Shown: positions 52,200 through 60,997, counted from the stretch's first letter. The stretch: 64,000 nt of DNA from Candidatus Aenigmatarchaeota archaeon (GCA_016193585.1 JACPRW010000003.1:1-64000), one strand, 5' to 3'. Notes: generated from the letters alone by a model not told the origin. Translations and numbers: made by a program.

Positions 52200-52637
52200 A
52201 TGAAGGTAGCCATTGGTTCCGACCATGCAGGACTTGAGCTCAAGGAGAAGATAAAGAAATTCCTGGACAGTAAGGGAATCGCGTACGAGGATTGCGGCGC
52301 ACACAGCATGGAAAGCTGCGACTACCCCGATTACGTCGCCAAAGTCGCCGGCGCAGTGGCGTCAGGCAGGTGTGAGCGGGGCATTTTCGTCTGCAAGACA
52401 GGAGCAGGAACCAGCATGGCAGCGAACAAGGTGAAAGGCATCAGGGCCTGCCAGGTGTTCAGTGTGGAAGCGGCGCGCCTGAGCAGGGAGCACAACGACG
52501 CGAACTTCCTTGCGCTGGGCGACATGCAGCCCCATGACACGGTCATGAGCATAGTCGACGCATGGCTTGCAACCAAGTTCAGTAATGAGGAGCGGCACCG
52601 CAGGCGAATCAAGAAATTGCACGATCTTGAAAGATGA
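52200..52637 (+). CDS. rpiB: Ribose-5-phosphate isomerase B
   Basis: Interconverts ribulose 5-phosphate and ribose 5-phosphate. A 145-residue RpiB starting MKVAIGSDHAGLELKEKI with the catalytic Cys in FVCKTGAGTSMAANKVKGIR. ATG 52200 lies 29 nt after TATA-like CTTTTAAG and is the family start; the ATG at 52191 is too close to the box. First gene of rpiB-rpe-tal. Confidence 0.9.
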   Translation: MKVAIGSDHAGLELKEKIKKFLDSKGIAYEDCGAHSMESCDYPDYVAKVAGAVASGRCERGIFVCKTGAGTSMAANKVKGIRACQVFSVEAARLSREHNDANFLALGDMQPHDTVMSIVDAWLATKFSNEERHRRRIKKLHDLER

Positions 52638-52641
52638 GCAT

Positions 52642-53289
52642 ATGACAGCTATCAAGGTGGGAGCCTCGCTCCTGTCCGCAAACTATGGCCGGCTGGAGGA
52701 GGAAATAGAGAAACTGGAAAAGGCAGGAGTTGATTTCCTGTCGTTCGACGTGATGGACGGCCATTTCGTCGACAACATCTCGTTCGGTCCTGCCATCGTC
52801 GGCTCGCTGCGCGGTGTCACGAAGCTGCCGTTTGAGGCGCACCTTATGGTCGAGCATCCGGAGAAGTTCGTGCCTGCGTTTGTTGACGCAGGCTGCGATA
52901 TGCTCACCGTGCATGTGGAAGCGGCGCGCCACCCGGAGGACCTCATTGCATCTATTCGGAAGGATGCGCGTGCCGGCCTTGCAATCAGCCCTGAAACGCC
53001 TGCTGAACGGATACTGCCGTTCACGGGCGTGATAGACATGGCGCTTATCATGACCGTCAAGCCTGGTTTCGGAGGGCAGCGGTTCATCGACCAGAGCGGG
53101 AAGATACGACAGGTGAGGGCTGCCGTTGGCAAAGAGGGCGCAGCAGCCGACATCGGGGTCGATGGTGGGGTAAACGACCGTACGGCAAAAGTTGCGGTGG
53201 CCGCAGGAGCCAACGTCCTTGTTGCGGGCTCGTTCATCACGGGCCAGCCGGATTATCGTGACGCGGTGCGGAAGCTGAGGGGATTATGA
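52642..53289 (+). CDS. rpe: Ribulose-phosphate 3-epimerase
   Basis: Interconverts ribulose and xylulose 5-phosphates. A 215-residue barrel with ASLLSANYG, FDVMDGHFVDN (metal site), LMVEHP, VKPGFGGQ and IGVDGGVN. It starts 4 nt after the rpiB stop (TGAGCATATG region) and overlaps tal by 4 nt. Confidence 0.94.
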   Translation: MTAIKVGASLLSANYGRLEEEIEKLEKAGVDFLSFDVMDGHFVDNISFGPAIVGSLRGVTKLPFEAHLMVEHPEKFVPAFVDAGCDMLTVHVEAARHPEDLIASIRKDARAGLAISPETPAERILPFTGVIDMALIMTVKPGFGGQRFIDQSGKIRQVRAAVGKEGAAADIGVDGGVNDRTAKVAVAAGANVLVAGSFITGQPDYRDAVRKLRGL

Positions 53290-54653
53290 CGGCAGAACAT
53301 CCTTTTTTCGCCGCGCTCGCGGGCAATGGCCACGTACTGTCAAGGGATTTCACGACCGTCCGCGACATGACGTCGGGATGGCTCGAGCAGCTGGTGAAGC
53401 GCGGCATCGTGTACGCCATAACGACGAACCCCACGTCAAACGATATGGTGTACGCGAGCGAGCCAGGCCTCAGGGAGAAGATGCGCACGCTGGTGGCAGG
53501 AGGCATGAGGGATGCAACCCGGATATACGACGAGCTTTTCATAAACTCTATCATCGTTCCTGCGACCGCGATACTCGAGCCGGTGAACCGGCGCATGATG
53601 GGAATAGCGTACGAGAGAAAATCGAGGCGCGTGGTGCTCCAGAAGGAAACAAGATTTCTTCACGGCTATGCAAGCTACGAGTTCAGGCATGTTTTCACCA
53701 AGGACCCGGTAGTGAAAAGAGAGGAAGATGTCATTGCCGCGATTGCAGAAATCATGAGGCTTTCGCATCTCATCATGGAAAAAACTGGCAGGAAGAATTT
53801 TTTCATAAAGGTGCCTGCAACGCCTGCAGGCATCGAGGCAGGCGCGAGGGCGATAAGCATGGGCTACAACATAAACTTCACGCTGGTCGCATCGAGGAAG
53901 CAGTATGAAGCGACCGTGGAAGCGGCGGTGCGCGGCAAGCGCGATTATGCTGCCGGAAGAGGCGCCGGCGTGCTCGGGCAGCTGCGCGCCGTAAATGACG
54001 CGAAGGTCCGCGCCGCGGTTGCACGGCATGAGGCGCTGGTTGGAGTGCTTCCCGAGGTCCCCGACCCGGGGAGTGAAATAGGCGCGGAAAGTGTTTCCTC
54101 AGATTTTGTATCAAGGACAGACAGGGTACTTGACCCGTTGCTGCTGAAAGCAGGCAGGAACGACCTTGTGGGAAAGGCTGGCATAGCATACGTCAAGGCG
54201 GCAATCTATCCCGTGTTCGAAGCCTATTTCATGGAAGACGCGGCAAAGCACCTGCTCGGCGAAACGTGGCAGCAGTTTGCGCAGCGGACCGGCTCGCGCA
54301 TACAGCAGATATACTGGGGCTCGACCGGCGTAAAAGACGCCAATGGTGCGTATACGACAGACCCCAAATATACGGGTCAGCTGAAAGCGCCCGGAACGAC
54401 CAACACAGCGCCTCCGGAGGTTATCGACGCCTTGAGCAGCATGCCTGTCGAGCAGATGCCGTTCGATGCGTCGCTCACCATATGGGACAATCGTGATGTG
54501 GCTGCACGGGTACTGGAAGAGATTGCCGGGCTCGGCATCGATATTGAGGCGCGGCTGCATCAGGTCTACCTTGACGGCCTGGCGTCCTTTGCAAAGTCAG
54601 ACGCTGCGACCTTCCAGAAAATCGAGGCTGATATAGTAAACTGCGTTACTTAG
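53286..54653 (+). CDS. tal: Transaldolase, long type
   Basis: Transfers dihydroxyacetone between fructose 6-phosphate and erythrose 4-phosphate to give sedoheptulose 7-phosphate. 455 residues, matching the long transaldolase type with catalytic lysine in NFFIKVPATPAGIEAG and WGSTGVKD. It overlaps rpe (ATGA). No transketolase is in the window. Together with rpiB and rpe it can provide the C7 sugar needed by the downstream heptose genes. Confidence 0.93.
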   Translation: MTAEHPFFAALAGNGHVLSRDFTTVRDMTSGWLEQLVKRGIVYAITTNPTSNDMVYASEPGLREKMRTLVAGGMRDATRIYDELFINSIIVPATAILEPVNRRMMGIAYERKSRRVVLQKETRFLHGYASYEFRHVFTKDPVVKREEDVIAAIAEIMRLSHLIMEKTGRKNFFIKVPATPAGIEAGARAISMGYNINFTLVASRKQYEATVEAAVRGKRDYAAGRGAGVLGQLRAVNDAKVRAAVARHEALVGVLPEVPDPGSEIGAESVSSDFVSRTDRVLDPLLLKAGRNDLVGKAGIAYVKAAIYPVFEAYFMEDAAKHLLGETWQQFAQRTGSRIQQIYWGSTGVKDANGAYTTDPKYTGQLKAPGTTNTAPPEVIDALSSMPVEQMPFDASLTIWDNRDVAARVLEEIAGLGIDIEARLHQVYLDGLASFAKSDAATFQKIEADIVNCVT

Positions 54654-54662
54654 GTTACATGA

Positions 54663-54814
54663 TATAGATAATTGCGCAGCTTATGTCGTATTAACGCGCA
54701 ATTTTCTATAGGTGAATTGCAAATAATATCAGGACATAACCAGTGCAATTCACCATACAACGCAGTTTGCAACTGCTAATAATACGTCACATAAACTACG
54801 CAGTTATCTATATC
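54663..54814. repeat. Palindrome cluster P9 (three hairpins)
   Basis: 54663-54754 is an exact inverted copy (92 bp) of 14722-14813: TATAG..AATTGCGC/GCGCAATT and GGTGAATTGC/GCAATTCACC. A third unit (AACTGC/GCAGTT, 54771-54805) ends ATCTATAT. It occupies the gap between tal and the heptose genes. Confidence 0.9.
54806..54813 (+). promoter_or_regulatory. TATA box in palindrome P9, for the adenylyltransferase
   Basis: The right arm ends ATCTATAT, centred about 26 nt before ATG 54837, the leaderless distance seen elsewhere. So the palindrome provides the promoter of the heptose operon. Confidence 0.5.
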
Positions 54815-54836
54815 AGCGCTATGGCAGGCGGTACGC

Positions 54837-55316
54837 ATGGCTAAGGAAAATATCAAAACGCTCGAAGAACTGAAGGCGATTGTCGCGGATGCGAAGAACA
54901 GCGGCCTCACGGTCGTGACGACGAATGGTGTGTTCGACGTGCTGCACATAGGCCATACGCGGTACCTCGACAGGGCGAAGGAGCATGGTGACATGCTTGT
55001 TGTCGGTGTCAACAGCGACGCCTCGGTGAGGAGACTGAAAGGCCCGGCAAGGCCGCTCGTGCCCTGTACCGAACGAATGGAAATCATTGCCGCGCTCGAA
55101 TCCGTTGATTATGTATTCCCCTTTGACGAGGACACGCCGGTGGCGTGGATAGGGCAACTGAAGCCCGATGTGCACGTAAAAGGCGGCGATTACAAGGACC
55201 TACCCGAACGAGGTGCTGTCGAGCGTGGCGGCGGCAGGGTCGTTATCGTTGAAAAGACCGGGGAAAAATCAACGACTAACCTCATCAAAAAAATAATCTC
55301 TGTGTGCAAAGGGTGA
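54837..55316 (+). CDS. Heptose 1-phosphate adenylyltransferase (RfaE2/HldE C-terminal type)
   Basis: Adds AMP to heptose 1-phosphate to make ADP-heptose. A 159-residue cytidylyltransferase-fold enzyme with the motif GVFDVLHIGHTRYLDRAK (H-x-G-H) and KGGDYKD, like the adenylyltransferase half of bacterial HldE, here a separate protein. Its stop is followed 4 nt later by the kinase-isomerase gene with ribosome site GGTGA. Confidence 0.9.
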   Translation: MAKENIKTLEELKAIVADAKNSGLTVVTTNGVFDVLHIGHTRYLDRAKEHGDMLVVGVNSDASVRRLKGPARPLVPCTERMEIIAALESVDYVFPFDEDTPVAWIGQLKPDVHVKGGDYKDLPERGAVERGGGRVVIVEKTGEKSTTNLIKKIISVCKG

Positions 55317-55320
55317 TGTG

Positions 55321-56847
55321 ATGTTCAGGCTTGCAGAACACGTGTCCAAATTAAATGGTAGGAAGGTGCTTGTCGTAGGGGACATCATGCTCGACAAATA
55401 TATTGCCGGCGATGTCACGCGGGTTTCCCCCGAGGCGCCGGTCCCTGTGGTGAGCATCTCAAGCGAAAACTACACGCCGGGCGGCGCGGGGAACACGGCG
55501 AAGAACGTGACGTCCCTGGGAGGCGAAGCATACCTCGTGGGTGTCGTGGGGGCGGATGCCTCGAAAGATATCCTGCTGAAGCAGCTCCATCACGAGGGCG
55601 TGCGCACCGAGCACATAGCCATCGACGCGTCAAGGCCGACGACCGAGAAGATTCGCATACTCGGCAACAACCAGCAGCTCCTGCGAATGGATTCGGAAAA
55701 GGTGCACGAAATCCGCCACGAAGTCGAGGACCTGATTGTCGCCTCGATCGAGACGCTGGTGGGAAAGGTTGATGTCATCGTCGTTTCTGACTACAACAAA
55801 GGCGTCATAAGCGGCCGCGTGATGGACAAGCTTAAGGAATGTGCGGAACGGTACCAGAAGCGTATCGTTGTCGACCCGAAGCCGGCGCATAAGGAATTGT
55901 ACAAAGGGTTGTATGTCATAACGCCGAACATCCACGAGGCGCATGAGATGAGCGGCATGCATGGCATGGCGGATAGTGACATCGAGCGCATCGGAGCGGC
56001 GCTGAGGAACAGCCTTGCGGCGAATGTGCTCATCACCAGGGGCGACAGGGGGATGACGCTCTGCACAGAGAGCGGATGCCTGCATGTGCTGACCGAAGCA
56101 CGGGAAGTTTATGATGTTTCCGGGGCGGGCGACACTGTTGCCGCAACGCTTGGGCTCGGGATAGCAGCAGGGCTGTCGCTGCATGAGGCGGCGACGCTGG
56201 CCAACTATGCCGCAGGCGTGAAGGTGGGAAAGCGCGGCACGGCAACGGTAACGCCCGACGAGCTGAAGTCGGTGCTGCGCTGGGAAATTTCCGCGTACCT
56301 TGAGGAAAGCATCGACGTCAAGCGCGCAGTGATAGAAAAGCAGCTTGACAAGATAGAGGCGATAACCAAGCTCATTATCGAAACGTACAAGAACGGCAAT
56401 AAAATACTCGTTTTCGGGAACGGCGGGTCTGCAAGCGACGCCCAGCATTTCGTCGGCGAACTTGTCGGCCGCTTCAAGGTCGACAGGGCAGGGCTTCCTG
56501 CGCTGTCGCTGAACTCGGACACGACAATCCTGACCGCGGTGAGCAACGATTTCGGCTACGAAACCGTGTTCGAGCGCCAGGTCGGCGCCCTGGCGAACAA
56601 AGGCGACCTGGTCATCGGCATAACGACGAGCGGCAACTCGGAAAATGTCGTCAGGGCCATCGAGAAAGGGAAAGCGATGGGCCTGAAGACGGTGAGCCTG
56701 ACAGGCAAGGACGGCGGCAGGGTGGCGAAGCTGGCGGACATCTCGGTTATCGTCCCTTCCGACAATACGCCGCGGATACAGGAAGCGCACATAGCTATAA
56801 TCCACATCATCTGTGAACTGCTCGAGAGAAATCTTTTTCTCAAATAG
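55321..56847 (+). CDS. Heptose kinase (RfaE1/PfkB) fused to phosphoheptose isomerase (GmhA)
   Basis: A 508-residue fusion of two heptose enzymes. Residues 1-315 form a PfkB kinase like the HldE N-terminal domain (GGAGNTAKNV, DPKPAH, TRGDRGM, DVSGAGDTVAA). Residues about 335-508 are a SIS isomerase of GmhA type (FGNGGSASDAQHFVGELVG). One protein would isomerise sedoheptulose 7-phosphate to heptose 7-phosphate and phosphorylate it. ATG 55321 follows the adenylyltransferase by 4 nt with GGTGA; the GTG at 55318 is less likely. A GmhB phosphatase is not seen. Confidence 0.92.
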   Translation: MFRLAEHVSKLNGRKVLVVGDIMLDKYIAGDVTRVSPEAPVPVVSISSENYTPGGAGNTAKNVTSLGGEAYLVGVVGADASKDILLKQLHHEGVRTEHIAIDASRPTTEKIRILGNNQQLLRMDSEKVHEIRHEVEDLIVASIETLVGKVDVIVVSDYNKGVISGRVMDKLKECAERYQKRIVVDPKPAHKELYKGLYVITPNIHEAHEMSGMHGMADSDIERIGAALRNSLAANVLITRGDRGMTLCTESGCLHVLTEAREVYDVSGAGDTVAATLGLGIAAGLSLHEAATLANYAAGVKVGKRGTATVTPDELKSVLRWEISAYLEESIDVKRAVIEKQLDKIEAITKLIIETYKNGNKILVFGNGGSASDAQHFVGELVGRFKVDRAGLPALSLNSDTTILTAVSNDFGYETVFERQVGALANKGDLVIGITTSGNSENVVRAIEKGKAMGLKTVSLTGKDGGRVAKLADISVIVPSDNTPRIQEAHIAIIHIICELLERNLFLK

Positions 56848-56915
56848 GTTTCTGTGGGTGCTTTTGCCTGTGGTATAAACAGCCTCTTAAAAACCTTTGC
56901 AAAAATGGGATTAGC

Positions 56916-58187
56916 ATGAAACTGGCTATGATAGGGTCGGGATACGTAGGCCTGTGCACGGGCATAGGATTTGCGGCGAAGGGTCATGATGTCACCTGCG
57001 TCGACACGGATGCGCCCAAAGTCAGCATGATTAACAGGGGGGAAGTCCCCTTCTATGAGAAGGGCCTTCAGGAGAATCTCAGGAAATTCCTCAGGAAGAA
57101 GACATTCAGGGCAAAAGTGGGTATGCGTGACGTTCCGGCAGTTGATGCGGTGTTCGTCTGCGTGGGGACTCCTGCTGACAAGAAGGGACGGATAGACCTG
57201 TCGTATGTTGCAGCAGCCGCGCAGGAAACTGGGAATTATCTGGCCTCGATACCGTCCTATTGCGTCGTTGTAGTGAAGAGCACGGTGGTTCCCGGAACCA
57301 CGGAAAGCGTCGTCGTTCCAGCACTCGAAAAGCATTCTGGCAAGAAAATAGGGCAGTTTGGCGTATGCAGCAGCCCCGAGTTTCTTAAGGAGGGGAAGGC
57401 GCTCGACGATTTCATGCACCCGAACTACGTCGTCATCGGCGAATCCGACAAAAAGTCCGGGAATGTGCTCAAGAAGCTGTATGCCGGTTTCAGGGCTCCT
57501 GTCATACGCACCAACATCAGGACTGCCGAGATGATAAAGTATGCGGCGAATGCATTTCTGGCGACAAAAATATCGTTCATCAATGAAATCGGTAATATGT
57601 GCAGGCAGCGCGGCATTGATGCGTATACTGTTGCAGACGCTATCGGGAATGACAAGAGGATAGGGCGGCTCTTCCTCGATGCGGGGTGCGGTTTTGGCGG
57701 GAGCTGCTTCACCAAGGACCTTTCCGCGCTTATCAGCAGCGCAGACGCGTACGACCCGCGGCTGCTCGAGGAAGTGCTGCAACTGAACATCCGCCAGCGG
57801 AAGCGGATTGTCGACATGCTCAAAGGAAAGATGCAGCTCAAGAACAAGCGCATCGCGGTTCTCGGGCTTTCGTTCAAGCCCGACACCGATGACATTCGCG
57901 ATGCAGCTGCCGTTGATGTCATCCAATACTTGAGGGATGAGGGCGCCCAGGTCGTTGCCTACGACCCGAAGGCGATGGAGAACACGAGGAAGGTGCACCC
58001 GGACATAACGTACGCTGACAGCGCCCGCGAGGCGCTCGCCGGCGCCGATGCGTGCCTTATCCTGACCGAATGGGACGAGTTCAAAAAGCTGGGGGAAAAG
58101 GATTTCGCCTCGATGAAGAACAGAATAATCGTTGAGGGAAGGCGCGTCCTGAGCGGCGTCGCGGGAAGCGAAGGAATCTGCTGGTAG
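56916..58187 (+). CDS. UDP-glucose/nucleotide-sugar 6-dehydrogenase
   Basis: Oxidises a nucleotide sugar at C6 to the uronic acid (UDP-glucose or GDP-mannose type). 423 residues with NAD motif MIGSGYVGLCTGIGFA, NMAEM-like RTAEMIKYAANAFLATKISF, catalytic Cys in GCGFGGSCFTKDL, and LGLSFKPDTDDIRDA. Likely UDP-glucose dehydrogenase; specificity is not certain. In line with the surface-glycan genes. Confidence 0.9.
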   Translation: MKLAMIGSGYVGLCTGIGFAAKGHDVTCVDTDAPKVSMINRGEVPFYEKGLQENLRKFLRKKTFRAKVGMRDVPAVDAVFVCVGTPADKKGRIDLSYVAAAAQETGNYLASIPSYCVVVVKSTVVPGTTESVVVPALEKHSGKKIGQFGVCSSPEFLKEGKALDDFMHPNYVVIGESDKKSGNVLKKLYAGFRAPVIRTNIRTAEMIKYAANAFLATKISFINEIGNMCRQRGIDAYTVADAIGNDKRIGRLFLDAGCGFGGSCFTKDLSALISSADAYDPRLLEEVLQLNIRQRKRIVDMLKGKMQLKNKRIAVLGLSFKPDTDDIRDAAAVDVIQYLRDEGAQVVAYDPKAMENTRKVHPDITYADSAREALAGADACLILTEWDEFKKLGEKDFASMKNRIIVEGRRVLSGVAGSEGICW

Positions 58188-58270
58188 GACGGTATAGACA
58201 TGCGTAATGGGGGATAGCTGCAGAGAGCAGAGCTCTTTGAGCACGACGCGTGAAACGCGGGGTATGGGTA

Positions 58271-59092
58271 ATGGTGAAAGCGATAATTCTTGCGGCAGGA
58301 ATGGGGACGCGGCTGCGTCCGCTGACGTATGGCATACCCAAGCCACTGCTGCCGGTCAAGGGACGACCGATAATCGACTGGGTGATACGGAACGTCCTCA
58401 CGTGCAAGGAAGTCGACGAGATAGTTATAGCGATACCAGGCACAACAGGTGAGAATTTCCACGACAGGGTCCTGTCCCATACGCACGGCATTTGCGTCGA
58501 CAGCTACGTACGAAACCTGAACTACGGCTGCAGGATACGGACCATTCCGACCCCGCAGAAGGAAACCGCAGGAGACCTGCGGCATGTGATAGACGAGATG
58601 GGCATCAGCAGTGGCAGCATCATTGTCGCATACGGCGACAACCTGACCGGCATAAATCTTGGCGAGATGGCGGACTACCACCAGAGAGCGGCAGATGAAC
58701 TGGGTATTGCAGCGACCGTCCTCCTCTTCAGTGTTCCTGAGAAGGATGTCGGCAGGTTTGGTATCGCAAAGGTCAGGAAGCAGGGCAGCTTCGATCTCAT
58801 AGAACGTTTCGTGGAGAAGCCGGAAACGGGAAATGCCCCTTCAAACCTCGCCAACGCCGGGTATTACATTCTCGACGTCGGGCAGATAGGCAATTACCTG
58901 AAAAAAGAGAAAGTGAAGGTCGAGGAATCGCTCTTTCCTTATCTGGCCGGACAGGAAAAGCTCGCGGGATTTGTTGCCAACCTGCCGTTCTGGATAGACA
59001 TAGGGACGCTTGAGGCTTACGAGGAAGCGAACAAGCTGGTGCACGACCGGCTTATCATCCCGCCGCCGGTTCCCGAGAACAATGCTGACTAG
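58271..59092 (+). CDS. Sugar-phosphate nucleotidyltransferase
   Basis: Makes an NDP-sugar from a sugar 1-phosphate. 273 residues with the pyrophosphorylase signature AIILAAGMGTRLRPLTYGIP and KPLLPVKGRPII, then ERFVEKPE and NAGYYIL. Related to glucose-1-phosphate/mannose-1-phosphate nucleotidyltransferases. ATG 58271 was chosen over 58250. No left-handed helix repeat domain is seen. Confidence 0.88.
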   Translation: MVKAIILAAGMGTRLRPLTYGIPKPLLPVKGRPIIDWVIRNVLTCKEVDEIVIAIPGTTGENFHDRVLSHTHGICVDSYVRNLNYGCRIRTIPTPQKETAGDLRHVIDEMGISSGSIIVAYGDNLTGINLGEMADYHQRAADELGIAATVLLFSVPEKDVGRFGIAKVRKQGSFDLIERFVEKPETGNAPSNLANAGYYILDVGQIGNYLKKEKVKVEESLFPYLAGQEKLAGFVANLPFWIDIGTLEAYEEANKLVHDRLIIPPPVPENNAD

Positions 59093-59131
59093 AGCGTTGG
59101 CGGCGGCGCAGTTGTGTGTTCGGTGCGTGTC

Positions 59132-60259
59132 ATGAACAGCAGAGCATTGCGGTTGGTCGACAGGTACGCCGGGACGCTGCTGTATATCCTGTTGTTTCTC
59201 GCGAGCAAGCTGTACAAGCCCAGAACGTTCGCAAACAAGCGCATCCTTGCGATAAAGCTCTGGGCAGTGGGCGAAACCGTGCTTGTCCTCCCTGCGCTCA
59301 GGGAGTTGAAAGAGAAGGGCTACACGATTTCATTTTTGTCGACGCCGAACAACAGGGACATAGCTGCTGCTTCTGGCTTGTTCGATGAAGTCATCTGCTT
59401 CGACCCGAAGGAGCCTGCGGGCATGGTGAAGACGATACGCTCATTGCGCGAAAGGAGGTACGGCATTGCCATGGATTTCGAGCCGTACGCCAGGTTCTCC
59501 GCCATCCTCTCGTACATTTCCGGGGCAGGGCGACGCATCGGGTTTGCGAATCGTCCCCTGCTGTATACGGACGCTGTTTTTCCTGACGAGCGCATGCACG
59601 CAGTGGCGAATTTTGCGCGCCTCGCGAACGTTCTGGAGGAAATACGAATGCCGGAAAGCCTGGTACCGCTGCGCCCGAGCAATGCCGCCCGCCGGTGGGT
59701 TGATGCCTTTCTGAAAAAGAGGGGCATCAGGAACGGGGATGTGGTTGTCGGCATCCATGCAGGCTCAGGCGCGAGTTCGGTGGCGCGGAGGTGGCGGGAA
59801 GAGAAGTTCGGGTCGCTGTGCAGGAATCTCGCGGAGAAGTACAATGCCAAGGTCGTCCTTGTTGGCAACGAGACTGGCGTGAACAGGGTGATACATTCCA
59901 TGGCGCCGGGAACGATAGACGCGAGCAGGAAGATGAGAATAGAGGAAATCGCCGCGTTCATGGAGCAGTGCGCGCTTTGTATCGCAAATGATTCCGGCAT
60001 CATGCACATCGCAGCAGCGATGGGCACGCCGACCATCGGATTGTTCGGGCCGAACACGCCGGATTGCTACGGGCCGTATGGGAAAAGGTGTGTCGGTTTA
60101 TACAAAGGTCCCGGCACGCCCCTGATAAGGCCCTTCCGGGCGCAGTTCCCTGAAACATTTGAAATAAACTATATGGATAAAATAACGGTCGATGACGTCA
60201 TGGCCGCGGCGAAAAAGCTGCTTGCTAGCCGCCCAGGTGCGCGTATTCGCCGGACGTGA
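59132..60259 (+). CDS. GT9 heptosyltransferase-like glycosyltransferase
   Basis: A 375-residue glycosyltransferase family 9 member, the group that transfers heptose from ADP-heptose in bacterial LPS core synthesis. Features: an N-terminal membrane-associated stretch (LLYILLFLASKLYK), VGIHAGSGASSVARRWREEK, and CIANDSGIMHIAAAMGTPTIGLFGP. Given the heptose genes around it, ADP-heptose is the likely donor. ATG 59132 was preferred over GTG 59114. It converges on the RHH gene, overlapping 35 nt. Confidence 0.88.
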   Translation: MNSRALRLVDRYAGTLLYILLFLASKLYKPRTFANKRILAIKLWAVGETVLVLPALRELKEKGYTISFLSTPNNRDIAAASGLFDEVICFDPKEPAGMVKTIRSLRERRYGIAMDFEPYARFSAILSYISGAGRRIGFANRPLLYTDAVFPDERMHAVANFARLANVLEEIRMPESLVPLRPSNAARRWVDAFLKKRGIRNGDVVVGIHAGSGASSVARRWREEKFGSLCRNLAEKYNAKVVLVGNETGVNRVIHSMAPGTIDASRKMRIEEIAAFMEQCALCIANDSGIMHIAAAMGTPTIGLFGPNTPDCYGPYGKRCVGLYKGPGTPLIRPFRAQFPETFEINYMDKITVDDVMAAAKKLLASRPGARIRRT

Positions 60260-60974
60260 CGTAGCCTATGAGTTGCCTCATTCTCGACAGCTTGGGGAAC
60301 AGGTCTTTCTCGAGTGATTTCACCCCGTGCATCACGTCGAAGATTTCAGGCTTGAATAGGTATATCCCTGCGTTGATGAGATGGGAACTGGCAGCTTTCG
60401 GTTTCTCCTGAAAGTCGGTGATGAAATCGCCGTCCAGCGTCACCGACCCGTATTTGGTCGGCCTGCGGTGCGTTATGAGCCCCATGGTGGCAAGCTTGTC
60501 CTTGTGCATGTGTTTCTCCACCATACTCCTGAGGTTGAACTGGTTGTAGATGTCACCGCTCATCACAATGAAGTCTCTGCAGAAGCTGTCGCGGATGGAA
60601 AATAGTGCCTCGCCGTTGAACCGCTTGTCCGTCCTGCGAACCTGCGCCTCGATGCCGGTTTTCGCGAGTTCGCTTTCGATGTTCTCATCGCCACCATCCT
60701 GCGCCAGTATGATGATGGTTGACACCATATTTCCCCGGAAAAAGTCTGCCTGCTGCTTCAGGAGAAAGGAAGTCTTGAACTGCTCGAACGCGATTTTCTG
60801 GTGTGCCTTGCTGAGCAGTATCACCGCGGTGTCCGCAGTCTGGCTATCGAGCCCCCGCCTGACAAGGACTTCTATCGACTGGCTCCTGCTCCGTATCCTC
60901 GAGCCGTCCACTTTTGCATCGACCATTTTCAGTATGTCTTTGTTGAGTGATATGGCAATTTTCTTCTTCTCCAT
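60225..60974 (-). CDS. Ribbon-helix-helix protein fused to nucleotidyltransferase-like domain
   Basis: A 249-residue fusion. Residues 1-45 (KKKIAISLNKDILKMVDAKV..RSRSQSIEVLVRRGL) are a ribbon-helix-helix DNA-binding domain. The rest resembles a sugar nucleotidyltransferase (VMSGDIYNQF, GLITHRRPTKYGSVTLDGDF, EKPKAASSHLINAGIYLFKP), but the start lacks the GxGTRLRPLT catalytic loop. So it is probably a regulator that binds a sugar nucleotide or phosphate rather than an enzyme. ATG 60974 lies about 28 nt from TATA TATTTAAG; a dyad overlaps the promoter. It sits inside the heptose cluster. Confidence 0.75.
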   Translation of the reverse strand: MEKKKIAISLNKDILKMVDAKVDGSRIRSRSQSIEVLVRRGLDSQTADTAVILLSKAHQKIAFEQFKTSFLLKQQADFFRGNMVSTIIILAQDGGDENIESELAKTGIEAQVRRTDKRFNGEALFSIRDSFCRDFIVMSGDIYNQFNLRSMVEKHMHKDKLATMGLITHRRPTKYGSVTLDGDFITDFQEKPKAASSHLINAGIYLFKPEIFDVMHGVKSLEKDLFPKLSRMRQLIGYVTSGEYAHLGG

Positions 60975-60980
60975 ATGATA

Positions 60981-60997
60981 GTATGAAATATTCATAC
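60981..60997. promoter_or_regulatory. Operator of the RHH-nucleotidyltransferase gene
   Basis: GTATGAA-ATA-TTCATAC, 7-bp arms and 3-nt spacer, lies between the TATA box (60996-61003) and the start codon of the RHH gene. Position and symmetry fit binding by an RHH dimer and autorepression. Confidence 0.5.

Noticed and set aside
56556-58346. Antisense frame opposite the sugar dehydrogenase
   Set aside because: Shadow frame; the plus strand encodes clear, conserved enzymes throughout.
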